Positions 6,831-14,367 are shown, numbered from the stretch's first letter. The stretch: 22,263 nucleotides of DNA from JBDNDK01 sp046719185 (GCA_046719185.1 JBDNDK010000022.1:1-22263), one strand, 5' to 3'. The notes: a model not told the origin generated them from the letters alone. Numbers and translations are program-made.

Positions 6831-7709
6831 ATGTCTTTTAGATATGCTGCCTATACTGTTATGACACCAGAACTCACTATAGAACAAACTGCTTCTATGC
6901 TGGAAGAGCTAGGATATAATGGAGTTGAGTGGAGAGTTCATTCTGTTCCCAAACTCAATTCAGATAAAACTGATTTTTTCCTTGCAAATAAAGCCACTAT
7001 TGATTTGAATGAAATAAAAGACAAAGCAAGATATGTTAAAGAACTCTCTCAATCCCATAACCTTGAAATATTATGTCTAGGAACGTATCTAAATTATAAA
7101 ATGACAGATGAGATTGAAGAATGTATGCTTGCAGCAAATATTATGGGAGCTCCAAATATAAGAGTAGCAACACCGGGATATGATGGAACAGTTAATTATA
7201 ATGACCTTGTTGTTGATGCAATAAGTGGCTTTATCAAAGTTGCTGAACTAGCTGAAAAATACAAGGTGAGAGCAGTGGTGGAACTACACAGAAATAATAT
7301 CTGCTACAATGCAAGCACTGCTTATAGATTTATGTCTAGCTTTGACCCAGATCAAGTAGGTGTTATTATGGATCCTGCAAACTTGATGGCTGGAGGATCA
7401 TTTAATTGGCAAATGGGATTTGAAATATTAGGTCCATATCTTGCATATCTTCATGTCAAAAACAACAAATGGGTTGTTGATAGTGTTTCTGATGATGGTG
7501 AAGTATCCTATAAAATATCAAGAGCATCTCTTAAAGAAGGGATAGTTTCTTGGAGAGATGTGCTGATAGCATTAAATAATGTTGGATATAATGGCTGGCT
7601 ATCTCTTGAAGATTTTTCTGAAGGTGATACAAAAACCAAACTAAAAGACAACCTAGCCTATTTGAAATCAATAGAACATGCTCTCGGAATTGATTTTGAT
7701 ATTTTGTAG
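6831..7709 (+). CDS. Sugar phosphate isomerase/epimerase-like TIM-barrel protein
   Basis: A 292-residue xylose-isomerase-like (AP endonuclease 2 superfamily) barrel. Such proteins isomerise or epimerise sugars and inositols, or act as hydroxypyruvate isomerases, using a divalent metal. The four expected metal ligands can be seen: Glu151 (VVELHRN), Asp181 (IMDPANL), His208 (YLHVKNN) and Glu260 (LSLEDF). An N-terminal substrate Glu lies in YNGVEWRVHS. There is no signal peptide, so it is cytoplasmic. ATG 6831 has GGAG 6 bases upstream. It is transcribed alone from its own promoter and converges on the large glycosidase-like gene, which suggests but does not prove carbohydrate catabolism. The exact substrate is unknown, so no gene symbol is given. 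Confidence 0.85.
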   Translation: MSFRYAAYTVMTPELTIEQTASMLEELGYNGVEWRVHSVPKLNSDKTDFFLANKATIDLNEIKDKARYVKELSQSHNLEILCLGTYLNYKMTDEIEECMLAANIMGAPNIRVATPGYDGTVNYNDLVVDAISGFIKVAELAEKYKVRAVVELHRNNICYNASTAYRFMSSFDPDQVGVIMDPANLMAGGSFNWQMGFEILGPYLAYLHVKNNKWVVDSVSDDGEVSYKISRASLKEGIVSWRDVLIALNNVGYNGWLSLEDFSEGDTKTKLKDNLAYLKSIEHALGIDFDIL

Positions 7710-7722
7710 AGCTTTATTCTAC
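7706..7722. terminator. Weak hairpin shared by two convergent gene ends
   Basis: GTAGA (7706-7710) and TCTAC (7718-7722) pair around a 7-base loop and overlap both stop codons. The plus side is followed by TTTTAATTT and the minus side by AAAATATC, so it would favour plus-strand termination. The stem is short and the call is tentative. Confidence 0.3.
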
Positions 7723-10700
7723 TTTTAATTTGCAGTCAAAGATTTCTCCAAAAGGTGTTATGTTCAAAACTTCCATATTTAATTTCAGTGATATTGTGCC
7801 TTCTGTTTGATTTGGCATGATTTCAGTATTGATTATAGTATCTGAAAACATTGGAACATCTTCTGTTATTGAAATTAAACTTTCACTACCATTCATAACT
7901 AATTTTAACCCAACTGAACCCTTTTGATTCTCTGGCAATGACAACCATTTTGCTTCTGAAGTATTCCCTACAGAAACTTCAATTTTTATAGGCTCATCTT
8001 TCTTTATTGTTAATTCATCTCCCCTTCTAACAACCTGATTGTTAATTTTAACATAATTAAATTCTGAATTAATGTATTTTGGTGGATTTGAACCATTTAT
8101 TGGCACATTTCCAACTGCAAGCATTGGTGTATTTGAAGTGTCAGTATTTGTGCCATCTGTATAAAAAGCAGGATTTTTGCTATCTAATACAGCCTTTACA
8201 TAATCACTTTTGTATGTCTGAAAAACACCTGCATAGCCAGTTGTATATAAATCTCTATCAATTTTTATAAAATAATCAGGCTCTGGAGTGATTCTTTCTT
8301 TAGTGAAATCATCAGCCATATCTTTTAATACCATAGCTGCTGGTCTTAATGTTATATCTGGATTTAATATTCCAAAATCAGAATTTTCCTGCACTCTTAG
8401 TCCACCTGGCATCCACCAACCAGAAAGTCCTTGTGCATCTGTATCAATCATCATATTTAACATATATTTATAGTATTCAGCAGCTTGGTAAAGTGTTACA
8501 TCACCCAATGAAGGATAAACAGAAACTCCAAACTCTGCCCAAAATACTGGTTTTCCTTTACTTACAAATCTGCTGTATGCAGTATGGAATCCACCTACAA
8601 GATAATCTTCATAACAGCAGCCAGTGATTCCGTATGCCTCAGGTGAAATAAAATCAAAATGCTTTGCACCGCTTGCTAAATCAAAAGGGAAAAATGGAGC
8701 CATAGAAAGAACACCATTCCCACCATACCCGCTTCTTGCAGATATAGGTCTTATTGAATCAAATTCTCTAATAAATCTTCTCACAATTCCATAATCTCTG
8801 CTAATCTCATCATCTAAAAATCTTCTATATGCAGCAACATATACTCTGTGCTCACCATCATTTCTTACTTGATCATCTGAAGGTGCTGTAATAAAATCTC
8901 CATTATATTCCGGCTGATAGTTCCAATCCTTTACAGCATTTTCTATGCTTCCATATCTATCAACTACCCATTGATGCCATTTTGGATCATGCATTTTTCT
9001 TCTTTCATATAAGCCAATATTGGGCTCCCAAGCAACATCATAAGCAAAGAATGAATCAAAATCATAAAGTCTAGCAGAGTCTATAAGTTCTTTAGCTCTA
9101 TCAAGCCTTAATCTTAATGGATTAAGATGCTCTACAAATATATTAATTTTTATATTATGTTTTTCTGCTCTTGCTAAAAAATCAATAAGCTGAGGTGCAT
9201 CTTGTTTTCTTGTATACATAATGCTGAGGGAATTAAAATTCATTTTTTTTGCAAGCTCAAGCTCTTCATCAATAATATAAGGATTATATTGTTCTGCAGA
9301 AAGCCAAGTCCCAGCATCTGGATCAGTTTCTGCACCCAATATCCATCTTGGGAAATAATTCATTCCGTATGGATAGAAAAACTTATCATTTAATATAAAT
9401 TGCCCATCTTTTACACCTACTAAGTTTTCCTGATTTGCTTTTTTCTCTGTTAATACTCTAAAAGGATACTCCAAAGAATCAATAACGATATTATTGTGAA
9501 TCAATTCAACTTTACATTTATACTCACCATCTTTATCAATTTTAATTTTTTGAGATTGAGAAGAAAAAATATTAGAAGCATTACCTGTTTGAGTGATATT
9601 GTCAATTACAAACTCTTTGGAAAAATTATCACTAATAATTTCAAATCTAGTTTTAACATCAAAATTAGGGTTGTTTTTTATTATAAATGAGTTTAATGAT
9701 ATTTCATCATCTTTAGAATAGGAAAATTTATCAGTACCAGCATTAAGAATGAATACTCCCCTACTTATTTTCTCATCAAATTCATTAAGTATTGATAATA
9801 CTAAATCTTGATTTTCATTAATAGAATCTTTTGACAGACCACAATAACCAATGAAATACGGCTTGGCATTTGGTAAATTGTTAATGAATATATGAGCAAG
9901 AGTGCCTTTAGACCCTGTGTCTAAATTTGAGGAAAATATTATAGGTATCATCCTGCATTTGTGCTGTTTTTCTGATGTAAATCCTTGTGGTCTTGGAATC
10001 GGACTATAATATGATATAGGCTTGTAAATAACTTTCCCAGATGTATTATGCTGACTTCTATCTGCAGAAGTCTGATAAAGTTTATATGAAGGTGATATTG
10101 ATTCAATTACAGGTGAGTTGAAATTAATATCTGCAAGGTTGTGTTTAACTGCTCTGACGTCACCAATTGCATAAGAATGTGAAACACCTTGTTCTTGTGC
10201 AGTTACTCCAAAAGCTAATCCAAATCCAATTTTTGTAGATTCTTCAGGATTGAATTGTGTTTGAGTCTGATGGGGACTTTGTCTTAAAATGAATATATCA
10301 GGAATTGTTATCACATATTTTTGCCATTGCTCAGTAAGATTTATATAGCTCATCCATCTTGCTTTTCCTTGCTCACCAAAATCAACAACAATTTGCTTTG
10401 TGTTTGGTCCTCCCTTTGCCCAAAAAGTGATAGTATTGTATCCCTCAGGATAGAATCTAGGTATATCCTTATAGCTTATAAAATCTATATTCTCAAGTTT
10501 CTCAATCTCAATATAAAGTGCTTTTGAAAAATCAGAATGATTTGAATCTGCTATATAATGCTTGAATGGTAAATCCATTCTATCTGAATGTCTGAACCAA
10601 TTTTCAACAGAATCATTTGCAAAATCTATTATGCTGACTCCTTGTTCTTTTTTAATCTCTTCTTTTGCTTGATCTTTGTTTATGAAAGAGTTATTGTAGA

Positions 10701-11025
10701 AATATTTCATTTCAGAGAAAGGCATGCCTGATAAAGCTATCAAATGATTTCCACTATTTAGAAAAGAAATTAAAGATTCTTTAGCCTCTACTGGAAACTC
10801 ATCTGCATAAGGCATAATAAGAATATTATTTACTGATTTTACATCTGATAAAACTGAAGATATATCAGTAAAAGATGCTTTTTTAGCTGAAGGATATTTA
10901 TCTATAATTTTTTTTGTAAATTGTGGATTAGGATCAGAATCTGGCATTAAAATAATTTTTTCAGATGCTATAGATGATGACAATATAACAGTGAAAAATA
11001 AAATTGCAATTTTTATAGTTTTCAT
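7714..11025 (-). CDS. Large secreted multidomain glycoside-hydrolase-like protein (clan GH-A type)
   Basis: A 1103-residue protein with a signal peptide (hydrophobic IAILFFTVILSSSIA, residues 6-20). Inferred layout: a glutamine-amidotransferase-like alpha/beta domain (23-125); a jelly-roll carbohydrate-binding-like domain (about 135-295), with TITFWAKGG and WQKYVITIP typical of CBM11/CIA30-like folds; a linker region; an Ig-like domain (430-525); a TIM barrel (about 535-915); and a C-terminal beta-sandwich (about 980-1103). In the barrel, Glu667 in AWEPN fits the acid/base and Glu831 in PVFWAEFG fits the nucleophile of retaining GH5/GH42-type enzymes; WHQWVVDRYGSIENAVKDW recalls GH42. The substrate is unknown; a plant or host polysaccharide or galactoside is plausible. 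The ATG is preceded by GAGGT. It could also be a catalytically altered glycan-binding protein, but both candidate glutamates are present. Confidence 0.8.
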   Translation of the reverse strand: MKTIKIAILFFTVILSSSIASEKIILMPDSDPNPQFTKKIIDKYPSAKKASFTDISSVLSDVKSVNNILIMPYADEFPVEAKESLISFLNSGNHLIALSGMPFSEMKYFYNNSFINKDQAKEEIKKEQGVSIIDFANDSVENWFRHSDRMDLPFKHYIADSNHSDFSKALYIEIEKLENIDFISYKDIPRFYPEGYNTITFWAKGGPNTKQIVVDFGEQGKARWMSYINLTEQWQKYVITIPDIFILRQSPHQTQTQFNPEESTKIGFGLAFGVTAQEQGVSHSYAIGDVRAVKHNLADINFNSPVIESISPSYKLYQTSADRSQHNTSGKVIYKPISYYSPIPRPQGFTSEKQHKCRMIPIIFSSNLDTGSKGTLAHIFINNLPNAKPYFIGYCGLSKDSINENQDLVLSILNEFDEKISRGVFILNAGTDKFSYSKDDEISLNSFIIKNNPNFDVKTRFEIISDNFSKEFVIDNITQTGNASNIFSSQSQKIKIDKDGEYKCKVELIHNNIVIDSLEYPFRVLTEKKANQENLVGVKDGQFILNDKFFYPYGMNYFPRWILGAETDPDAGTWLSAEQYNPYIIDEELELAKKMNFNSLSIMYTRKQDAPQLIDFLARAEKHNIKINIFVEHLNPLRLRLDRAKELIDSARLYDFDSFFAYDVAWEPNIGLYERRKMHDPKWHQWVVDRYGSIENAVKDWNYQPEYNGDFITAPSDDQVRNDGEHRVYVAAYRRFLDDEISRDYGIVRRFIREFDSIRPISARSGYGGNGVLSMAPFFPFDLASGAKHFDFISPEAYGITGCCYEDYLVGGFHTAYSRFVSKGKPVFWAEFGVSVYPSLGDVTLYQAAEYYKYMLNMMIDTDAQGLSGWWMPGGLRVQENSDFGILNPDITLRPAAMVLKDMADDFTKERITPEPDYFIKIDRDLYTTGYAGVFQTYKSDYVKAVLDSKNPAFYTDGTNTDTSNTPMLAVGNVPINGSNPPKYINSEFNYVKINNQVVRRGDELTIKKDEPIKIEVSVGNTSEAKWLSLPENQKGSVGLKLVMNGSESLISITEDVPMFSDTIINTEIMPNQTEGTISLKLNMEVLNITPFGEIFDCKLKVE

Positions 11026-11065
11026 ATTTACCTCAGATTATTTTGTGATATTTTTATATAGACGG

Positions 11066-11077
11066 TAGTATATACTA
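11066..11077. repeat. Perfect 12-bp palindrome upstream of the glycosidase gene
   Basis: TAGTATATACTA reads the same on both strands. It lies about 40 bases upstream of the minus-strand start codon in the divergent region and could be an operator for that gene. AT-rich palindromes of this size do arise by chance. Confidence 0.3.
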
Positions 11078-11146
11078 TTTTGACCTTTTTTTTAAGTTTT
11101 TAGCCAATATAGAAGGAATGCAAAAAGTAAATATATAAGAATATAG

Positions 11147-11174
11147 TTGAATTCTTTTACATTATGTGTATAAT
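11147..11174 (+). promoter_or_regulatory. Promoter of the yggS-sepF division cluster
   Basis: TTGAAT (11147-11152), a 16-base spacer and a perfect TATAAT (11169-11174) predict a start near 11181, leaving a leader of about 60 bases before yggS. Confidence 0.6.
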
Positions 11175-11190
11175 AAGCAGGAAATAGAAG

Positions 11191-11208
11191 TTTGATTGTA
11201 TAATCAAA
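11191..11208 (+). repeat. Palindrome/hairpin in the yggS leader
   Basis: TTTGATT (11191-11197) and AATCAAA (11202-11208) pair around GTAT. It sits about 10 bases after the predicted transcript start, a position suited to a repressor operator or an RNA hairpin in the leader. Confidence 0.45.
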
Positions 11209-11240
11209 TAATCAGATAACAGTTGCAATAGGTAGGTAAA

Positions 11241-11915
11241 TTGTCTCTCATAGCTGATAACTTGAAAAATGTTCAAGATAAGATTTCAAAATCTGCCCAA
11301 AAAGCAGGTGTTAATGCAGAAGAAATTGAACTTGTAGTTGTTACAAAAACACGCACTATAGAAGAAATTGATGATGTTTTAGATTGTGGAATTAACAATA
11401 TAGCTGAAAACTATGTGCAGGAAGCACAATCTAAGTTTGCTGAAATTGGCAATATTGTGAAATGGCATATGATTGGCCATTTACAGACAAATAAGGCTAA
11501 GCAAGCTGTTGAAGTATTTGATCTTGTTCAGAGTGTAGATAGTTTTGATTTAGCTCAGGAACTAAGCAAGAGAGCTTTGGCAGCAGGAAAAACTCTTGAT
11601 GTGTTGGTGGAAGTAAATATATCTAGAGAAGAACAAAAATTTGGTGTTAAACCAGAGGAAACTCTGGATTTTATAGAAAAGTTAGCAGATTTAGAAGGAA
11701 TTGTGGTGATGGGACTAATGGGAATGGCACCATTGTTGGATAACCCAGAAGACACAAGACCTTATTTTAGAGAATTAAGAAGTCTGTGGGAAAAATTGCC
11801 GGAAGAGCAAAGAGTTTATCTCTCGATGGGTATGACTTGTGATTTTGAGCAAGCCATACTTGAAGGGTCTAATATGGTGAGAATCGGCACTGCCATATTT
11901 GGACAGAGAAAATAA
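11241..11915 (+). CDS. yggS: PLP-binding homeostasis protein, YggS/PLPBP family
   Basis: A 224-residue single-domain PLP carrier of the alanine-racemase-like fold, thought to keep free pyridoxal phosphate and amino/keto acid pools in balance; no enzymatic turnover is established for the family. Signatures are LVVVTKT, with the PLP lysine at Lys36, then WHMIGHLQTNKAKQAV (residues about 75-90), and near the C-terminus YLSMGMTCDFEQAI and MVRIGTAIFG, the phosphate-binding loop. The start is TTG with GGTAGG a few bases upstream; no ATG lies nearby in frame. It heads the sepF-proC-yggT-divIVA cluster, an arrangement widely seen in Gram-positives and related phyla. The gene is called ylmE in Bacillus. 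Confidence 0.95.
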   Translation: MSLIADNLKNVQDKISKSAQKAGVNAEEIELVVVTKTRTIEEIDDVLDCGINNIAENYVQEAQSKFAEIGNIVKWHMIGHLQTNKAKQAVEVFDLVQSVDSFDLAQELSKRALAAGKTLDVLVEVNISREEQKFGVKPEETLDFIEKLADLEGIVVMGLMGMAPLLDNPEDTRPYFRELRSLWEKLPEEQRVYLSMGMTCDFEQAILEGSNMVRIGTAIFGQRK

Positions 11916-11939
11916 ACTTCTAACTACAGACATTTTGAT

Positions 11940-12044
11940 ATGGCAGATGAATGGAATCATCTGCGTTGCGGTTCGGTCACGGATTTGGAGTGGCGCCCAA
12001 CACCCACCACGGGCTGGATAATTTACCTAATATGGAGGGTATGA
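11940..12044 (+). CDS. Possible 34-codon small frame ending at sepF (uncertain)
   Basis: ATG 11940 to TGA 12042-12044 encodes 34 residues ending in a hydrophobic, aromatic tail (GWIIYLIWRV). Its stop overlaps the ATG at 12041 of sepF in an ATGA arrangement, typical of translational coupling. Against it, no Shine-Dalgarno is seen and it uses codons rare here (CGT, CGC, TCG, ACG). It may just be an accident of the GC-rich element. Confidence 0.2.
   Translation: MADEWNHLRCGSVTDLEWRPTPTTGWIIYLIWRV
11943..12036 (+). promoter_or_regulatory. GC-rich, self-complementary element upstream of sepF (candidate cis-acting RNA)
   Basis: Bases 11961-12020 are 63% G+C (38 of 60) in an otherwise AT-rich region. 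A perfect 8-bp hairpin, GCAGATGA (11943-11950) with TCATCTGC (11957-11964), opens it. Downstream, GTGG, GCCC, CCAC and GGGC occur in that order within about 30 bases, so that GTGG/CCAC and GCCC/GGGC would cross as an H-type pseudoknot. The element ends just before the sepF Shine-Dalgarno (GGAGGG). An open frame runs through it into SepF (from ATG 11951), but that start has no ribosome site and the codons are atypical, so I read it as mostly non-coding. I do not recognise a known riboswitch class. Confidence 0.45.
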
Positions 12045-12046
12045 GC

Positions 12047-12493
12047 GTGAACCAGACAAATTTACCAGAATATGGCGAAGAAGAGCCAAGAGGAATCTGG
12101 GGAAAAATTAAAGACAAACTAGGAATGGGTGATTATTACGAGGAAGAGGAATACTATCAGGAAGAAGATAATAGAAAAAAACCTGTAGTAAAACTTCAGC
12201 AAACAAGAATCAATAGAGTATCAATCTGGCACAGCATTCAAACATTTGATGATGCACAGATGGCAGCTGATGGACTAAAAGATGGAAGACAACAAATTGT
12301 AAACCTAGAAAAAGCATCACCCGAGATTTCCAAAAGAGTTGTGGATTTTCTTTATGGTGTGTGTTATGCACTTTGTGGTTATGTAGAAAAAATTGCAGAC
12401 AAAGTGTATCTTTTCACACCAAGAAACTATGAAATTGCTGTTGAAAACTCTGAAAAAGGAAAAAAAGTTCAAAGCCCTTTTTTTGAGAATTAA
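12047..12493 (+). CDS. sepF: Cell division protein SepF
   Basis: SepF anchors FtsZ to the membrane and shapes the division septum. Visible parts are an amphipathic membrane-binding segment (RGIWGKIKDKLGMG), an acidic tyrosine-rich linker (YYEEEEYYQEED), and the core FtsZ-binding domain from about KLQQTRINRVSIW to VYLFTPRNYEIAV, including DGRQQIVNLEKA and the dimer helix DFLYGVCYALCGYVEKI. The start is ambiguous: GTG 12047 lies 8 bases after GGAGG (preferred), ATG 12041 is too close to it, and ATG 11951 would add about 32 unusual residues encoded by the GC-rich patch. Even the short form has about a dozen residues before the membrane helix, more than Bacillus SepF. A terminator hairpin follows almost immediately. 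Confidence 0.93.
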   Translation: MNQTNLPEYGEEEPRGIWGKIKDKLGMGDYYEEEEYYQEEDNRKKPVVKLQQTRINRVSIWHSIQTFDDAQMAADGLKDGRQQIVNLEKASPEISKRVVDFLYGVCYALCGYVEKIADKVYLFTPRNYEIAVENSEKGKKVQSPFFEN

Positions 12494-12495
12494 TT

Positions 12496-12535
12496 TATAC
12501 GGCCTGATTTATAAGCAATTGGGCCGTATATTTTT
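12496..12535 (+). terminator. Rho-independent terminator or attenuator between sepF and proC
   Basis: TATACGGCC (12496-12504) pairs with GGCCGTATA (12522-12530) around a 17-base loop, followed by TTTTTATCT. It begins 3 bases after the sepF stop and leaves only 33 bases before the proC ATG, so read-through or partial termination is likely if proC has no promoter of its own. Confidence 0.8.
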
Positions 12536-12568
12536 ATCTCAATAAAAAGTATTTTGGAAAATACAAAA

Positions 12569-13372
12569 ATGATAAATAAAATAGCAATTATTGGCACTGG
12601 TGCAATGGGGCTTGCAATTGCAGGTGGAATGATAAAATCAAACCTGATTAAACCAGAACATATTGTGATGTCTGATGTGGATTTTGATAAACTTCAGTTT
12701 GCATCAGAAAAATTTGGTGTAACAACAAAACAAAATAACATTGATGCAATAAAAGATGCTGATGTCATAATTCTAGCTGTAAAACCTAATATAATATCAT
12801 CTGCTATAGGATCTTTTTCAGAATCATTAAAAAAAGAACAAATAATAATATCAATAGCTGCTGGAGTTACAACATCTAAAATTGAAAGCTTGGTATCCAC
12901 AGAAAATGCTGTGATTAGAGCTATGCCAAATACTCCATGCCAGATTGGTGCTGGTGCAACTGCTGTATGCAGAGGATCTTATGTGAATGATGATGATATT
13001 AAAATAGCTTTCAGTATTTTTGAAGCTGTAGGAATATGTGTGGAAGTGCCTGAAAATTTGATGAATGCAGTTACAGGATTAAGTGGAAGTGGTCCTGCAT
13101 ATACTTTTATGATGATAGAAGCAATGACTGATGCCGGAGTTAGAATGGGATTGCCTAGAGATAAAGCACAAAAGCTTGCAAGCCAAACAGTGCTTGGTTC
13201 TGCTGAGATGGTTATTAAAGGCGACAAACACCCAGCACAATTAAAAGATCAGGTAACAAGTCCAGGCGGCACAACCATAGCTGCCATAGATACATTAGAA
13301 AAGAATTCATTCCGATCTGCCATAATAGAAGCTGTGAAAGCAGCAACAAAAAGATCTGAAGAACTTGGATAA
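12569..13372 (+). CDS. proC: Pyrroline-5-carboxylate reductase ProC
   Basis: This enzyme reduces pyrroline-5-carboxylate to proline with NAD(P)H, the last step of proline synthesis. The 267-residue protein has the N-terminal dinucleotide motif Gly9-x-Gly11-x-x-Gly14 (IIGTGAMG), VIILAVKP, the AMPNTPCQIGAGATA segment, and the C-terminal signature GLSGSGPAYTF with HPAQLKDQVTSPGGTTI. ATG 12569 is preferred because it places the nucleotide motif at the usual distance; a TTG at 12554 would add five residues. The upstream ribosome site is weak (GGA only). Its presence between sepF and yggT matches the conserved order of this cluster in several phyla, although no direct division role is known. Confidence 0.95.
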   Translation: MINKIAIIGTGAMGLAIAGGMIKSNLIKPEHIVMSDVDFDKLQFASEKFGVTTKQNNIDAIKDADVIILAVKPNIISSAIGSFSESLKKEQIIISIAAGVTTSKIESLVSTENAVIRAMPNTPCQIGAGATAVCRGSYVNDDDIKIAFSIFEAVGICVEVPENLMNAVTGLSGSGPAYTFMMIEAMTDAGVRMGLPRDKAQKLASQTVLGSAEMVIKGDKHPAQLKDQVTSPGGTTIAAIDTLEKNSFRSAIIEAVKAATKRSEELG

Positions 13373-13390
13373 TATAAAAAGGAGTTTCAA

Positions 13391-13696
13391 TTGACAAGCC
13401 CTATCAATTTGCTTGTTTCTCTTATTGGTTATGCTGTTCATGCAGCACAAATAATAATACTAATAGATGTTATCTCTAGCTGGATTCCATCAATGAGAAA
13501 TAGACATCCATTGATGACAATTGTACATAATATTTCTAACATATTATGTTCTCCAATAAGACAGTTAATCCCACCTGGAAAAACAGGATTTATTGATATA
13601 TCCCCTGCTCTGACAATTCTTGCTTTATTATTAGTTGGCGGTTTAATTCAAAATATTCTAGTAAGCATAGCAGGACCAACAACTTTGGTTAAATAG
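13391..13696 (+). CDS. yggT: YggT family membrane protein
   Basis: A 101-residue integral membrane protein with two hydrophobic segments (about residues 5-28 and 70-95) and the family motifs DVISSWIPSMRNRHPLM and LCSPIRQLIPPGKTGFIDISPALTIL. YggT (YlmG/YCF19) proteins sit beside sepF and affect septum or nucleoid/plastid morphology in the organisms studied; their biochemical activity is unknown. The start is TTG with GGAG 6 bases upstream, 18 bases after proC. The length matches the family. Confidence 0.93.
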   Translation: MTSPINLLVSLIGYAVHAAQIIILIDVISSWIPSMRNRHPLMTIVHNISNILCSPIRQLIPPGKTGFIDISPALTILALLLVGGLIQNILVSIAGPTTLVK

Positions 13697-13854
13697 CATC
13701 AATATTTTTTGGGTAAGAATAATTAGAAATGATGAGATATTCATTAATAGTGCCATTCAGAGCTGCAATAAAAATTTTTATGTAAAGACTTCTCAGAGTG
13801 GCAAATATAAATTGAACAGGATGTTCATTTTCTAATGCCAAGGAGGGATTTGAG
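13697..13854 (+). other. yggT-divIVA spacer
   Basis: A 158-base gap with no gene, longer than others in the cluster. It holds the palindrome at 13813-13827 and the strong AAGGAGG ribosome site. A TATAAA at 13806-13811 may be a -10 box but lacks a good -35, so a separate divIVA promoter is possible but not shown. Confidence 0.4.
13813..13827. repeat. Palindrome before divIVA
   Basis: TGAACA-GGA-TGTTCA forms perfect 6-bp arms 14 bases before the AAGGAGG ribosome site. The GAAC...GTTC halves resemble a Gram-positive LexA box, but the spacing is five rather than four bases, so it is noted only as a possible operator or small hairpin. Confidence 0.35.
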
Positions 13855-14367
13855 ATGTCACTCACACCAATTGATATAAGACACACACATTTCAGAACAT
13901 CATTCAGAGGCTATAATAAATCTGATGTTGATGAGTTTATTAATTCTGTTACTAATTCATTGGAAGATATTCTTGCAGAAAATAATCAACTAAAAAAACA
14001 AATAAGCATTATGCAAGATGAAATTGATAGAATAAGACAAATTGAATCCACAATGACTGAAGCCCTCACTCTTGCCCAAAAAACAGCTACTGAACTTAAA
14101 GAAACAGCATACAAGCAGGCCGAGAATATTCTAAAGGAAGCTGAGAGCTCTAGAATTAAGTTGCAAGTAGATTCTCAAAAACAAGTTGAAAGCCTTAGAG
14201 CTGAAATAAAAATGCTGGAGGATACAAAAAATAGATTTGAAGCTGAATTTAGAGCTGTATTAACAACATATTTGGACTGGCTAAATAAAACACAGCCTAA
14301 TACTATAATAATTAAAGAACAAATCAAAGAGGATGAAGAGCTAATTGGAAAAATATCTGAGCAGTAA
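13855..14367 (+). CDS. divIVA: DivIVA-domain protein
   Basis: A 170-residue coiled-coil protein. The N-terminal lipid-binding domain shows the signature TPIDIRHTHFRTSFRGYNKS followed by DVDEFINSV (residues about 4-31), in which the aromatic/Arg pair inserts into curved membrane. Long heptad-like stretches follow (about 32-70 and 85-150), rich in Glu, Lys and Gln. DivIVA proteins collect at poles and septa and recruit partners in division, polar growth or sporulation. A strong AAGGAGG lies 8 bases before the ATG. Its end overlaps the next gene by 23 bases. The position after yggT matches the conserved division cluster. Confidence 0.93.
   Translation: MSLTPIDIRHTHFRTSFRGYNKSDVDEFINSVTNSLEDILAENNQLKKQISIMQDEIDRIRQIESTMTEALTLAQKTATELKETAYKQAENILKEAESSRIKLQVDSQKQVESLRAEIKMLEDTKNRFEAEFRAVLTTYLDWLNKTQPNTIIIKEQIKEDEELIGKISEQ

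Noticed and set aside
11943..12036. Minus strand of the GC-rich element resembles a cobalamin riboswitch core (AAATCCGTGACCG, then CCGCAAC).
   Set aside because: The order of other conserved segments does not fit, the full B12 box is not seen, and on that strand the next sense gene is about 900 bases away beyond yggS, which lies antisense.
11951..12046. SepF starting at ATG 11951 with a 32-residue N-terminal extension.
   Set aside because: There is no ribosome site, the start lies in a hairpin loop, codon use is atypical, and a good GGAGG lies before the later starts. It is retained only as an alternative.
13813..13827. Genuine LexA/SOS box.
   Set aside because: The GAAC and GTTC halves are five bases apart instead of four, and no DNA-repair gene is near; listed only as a palindrome.
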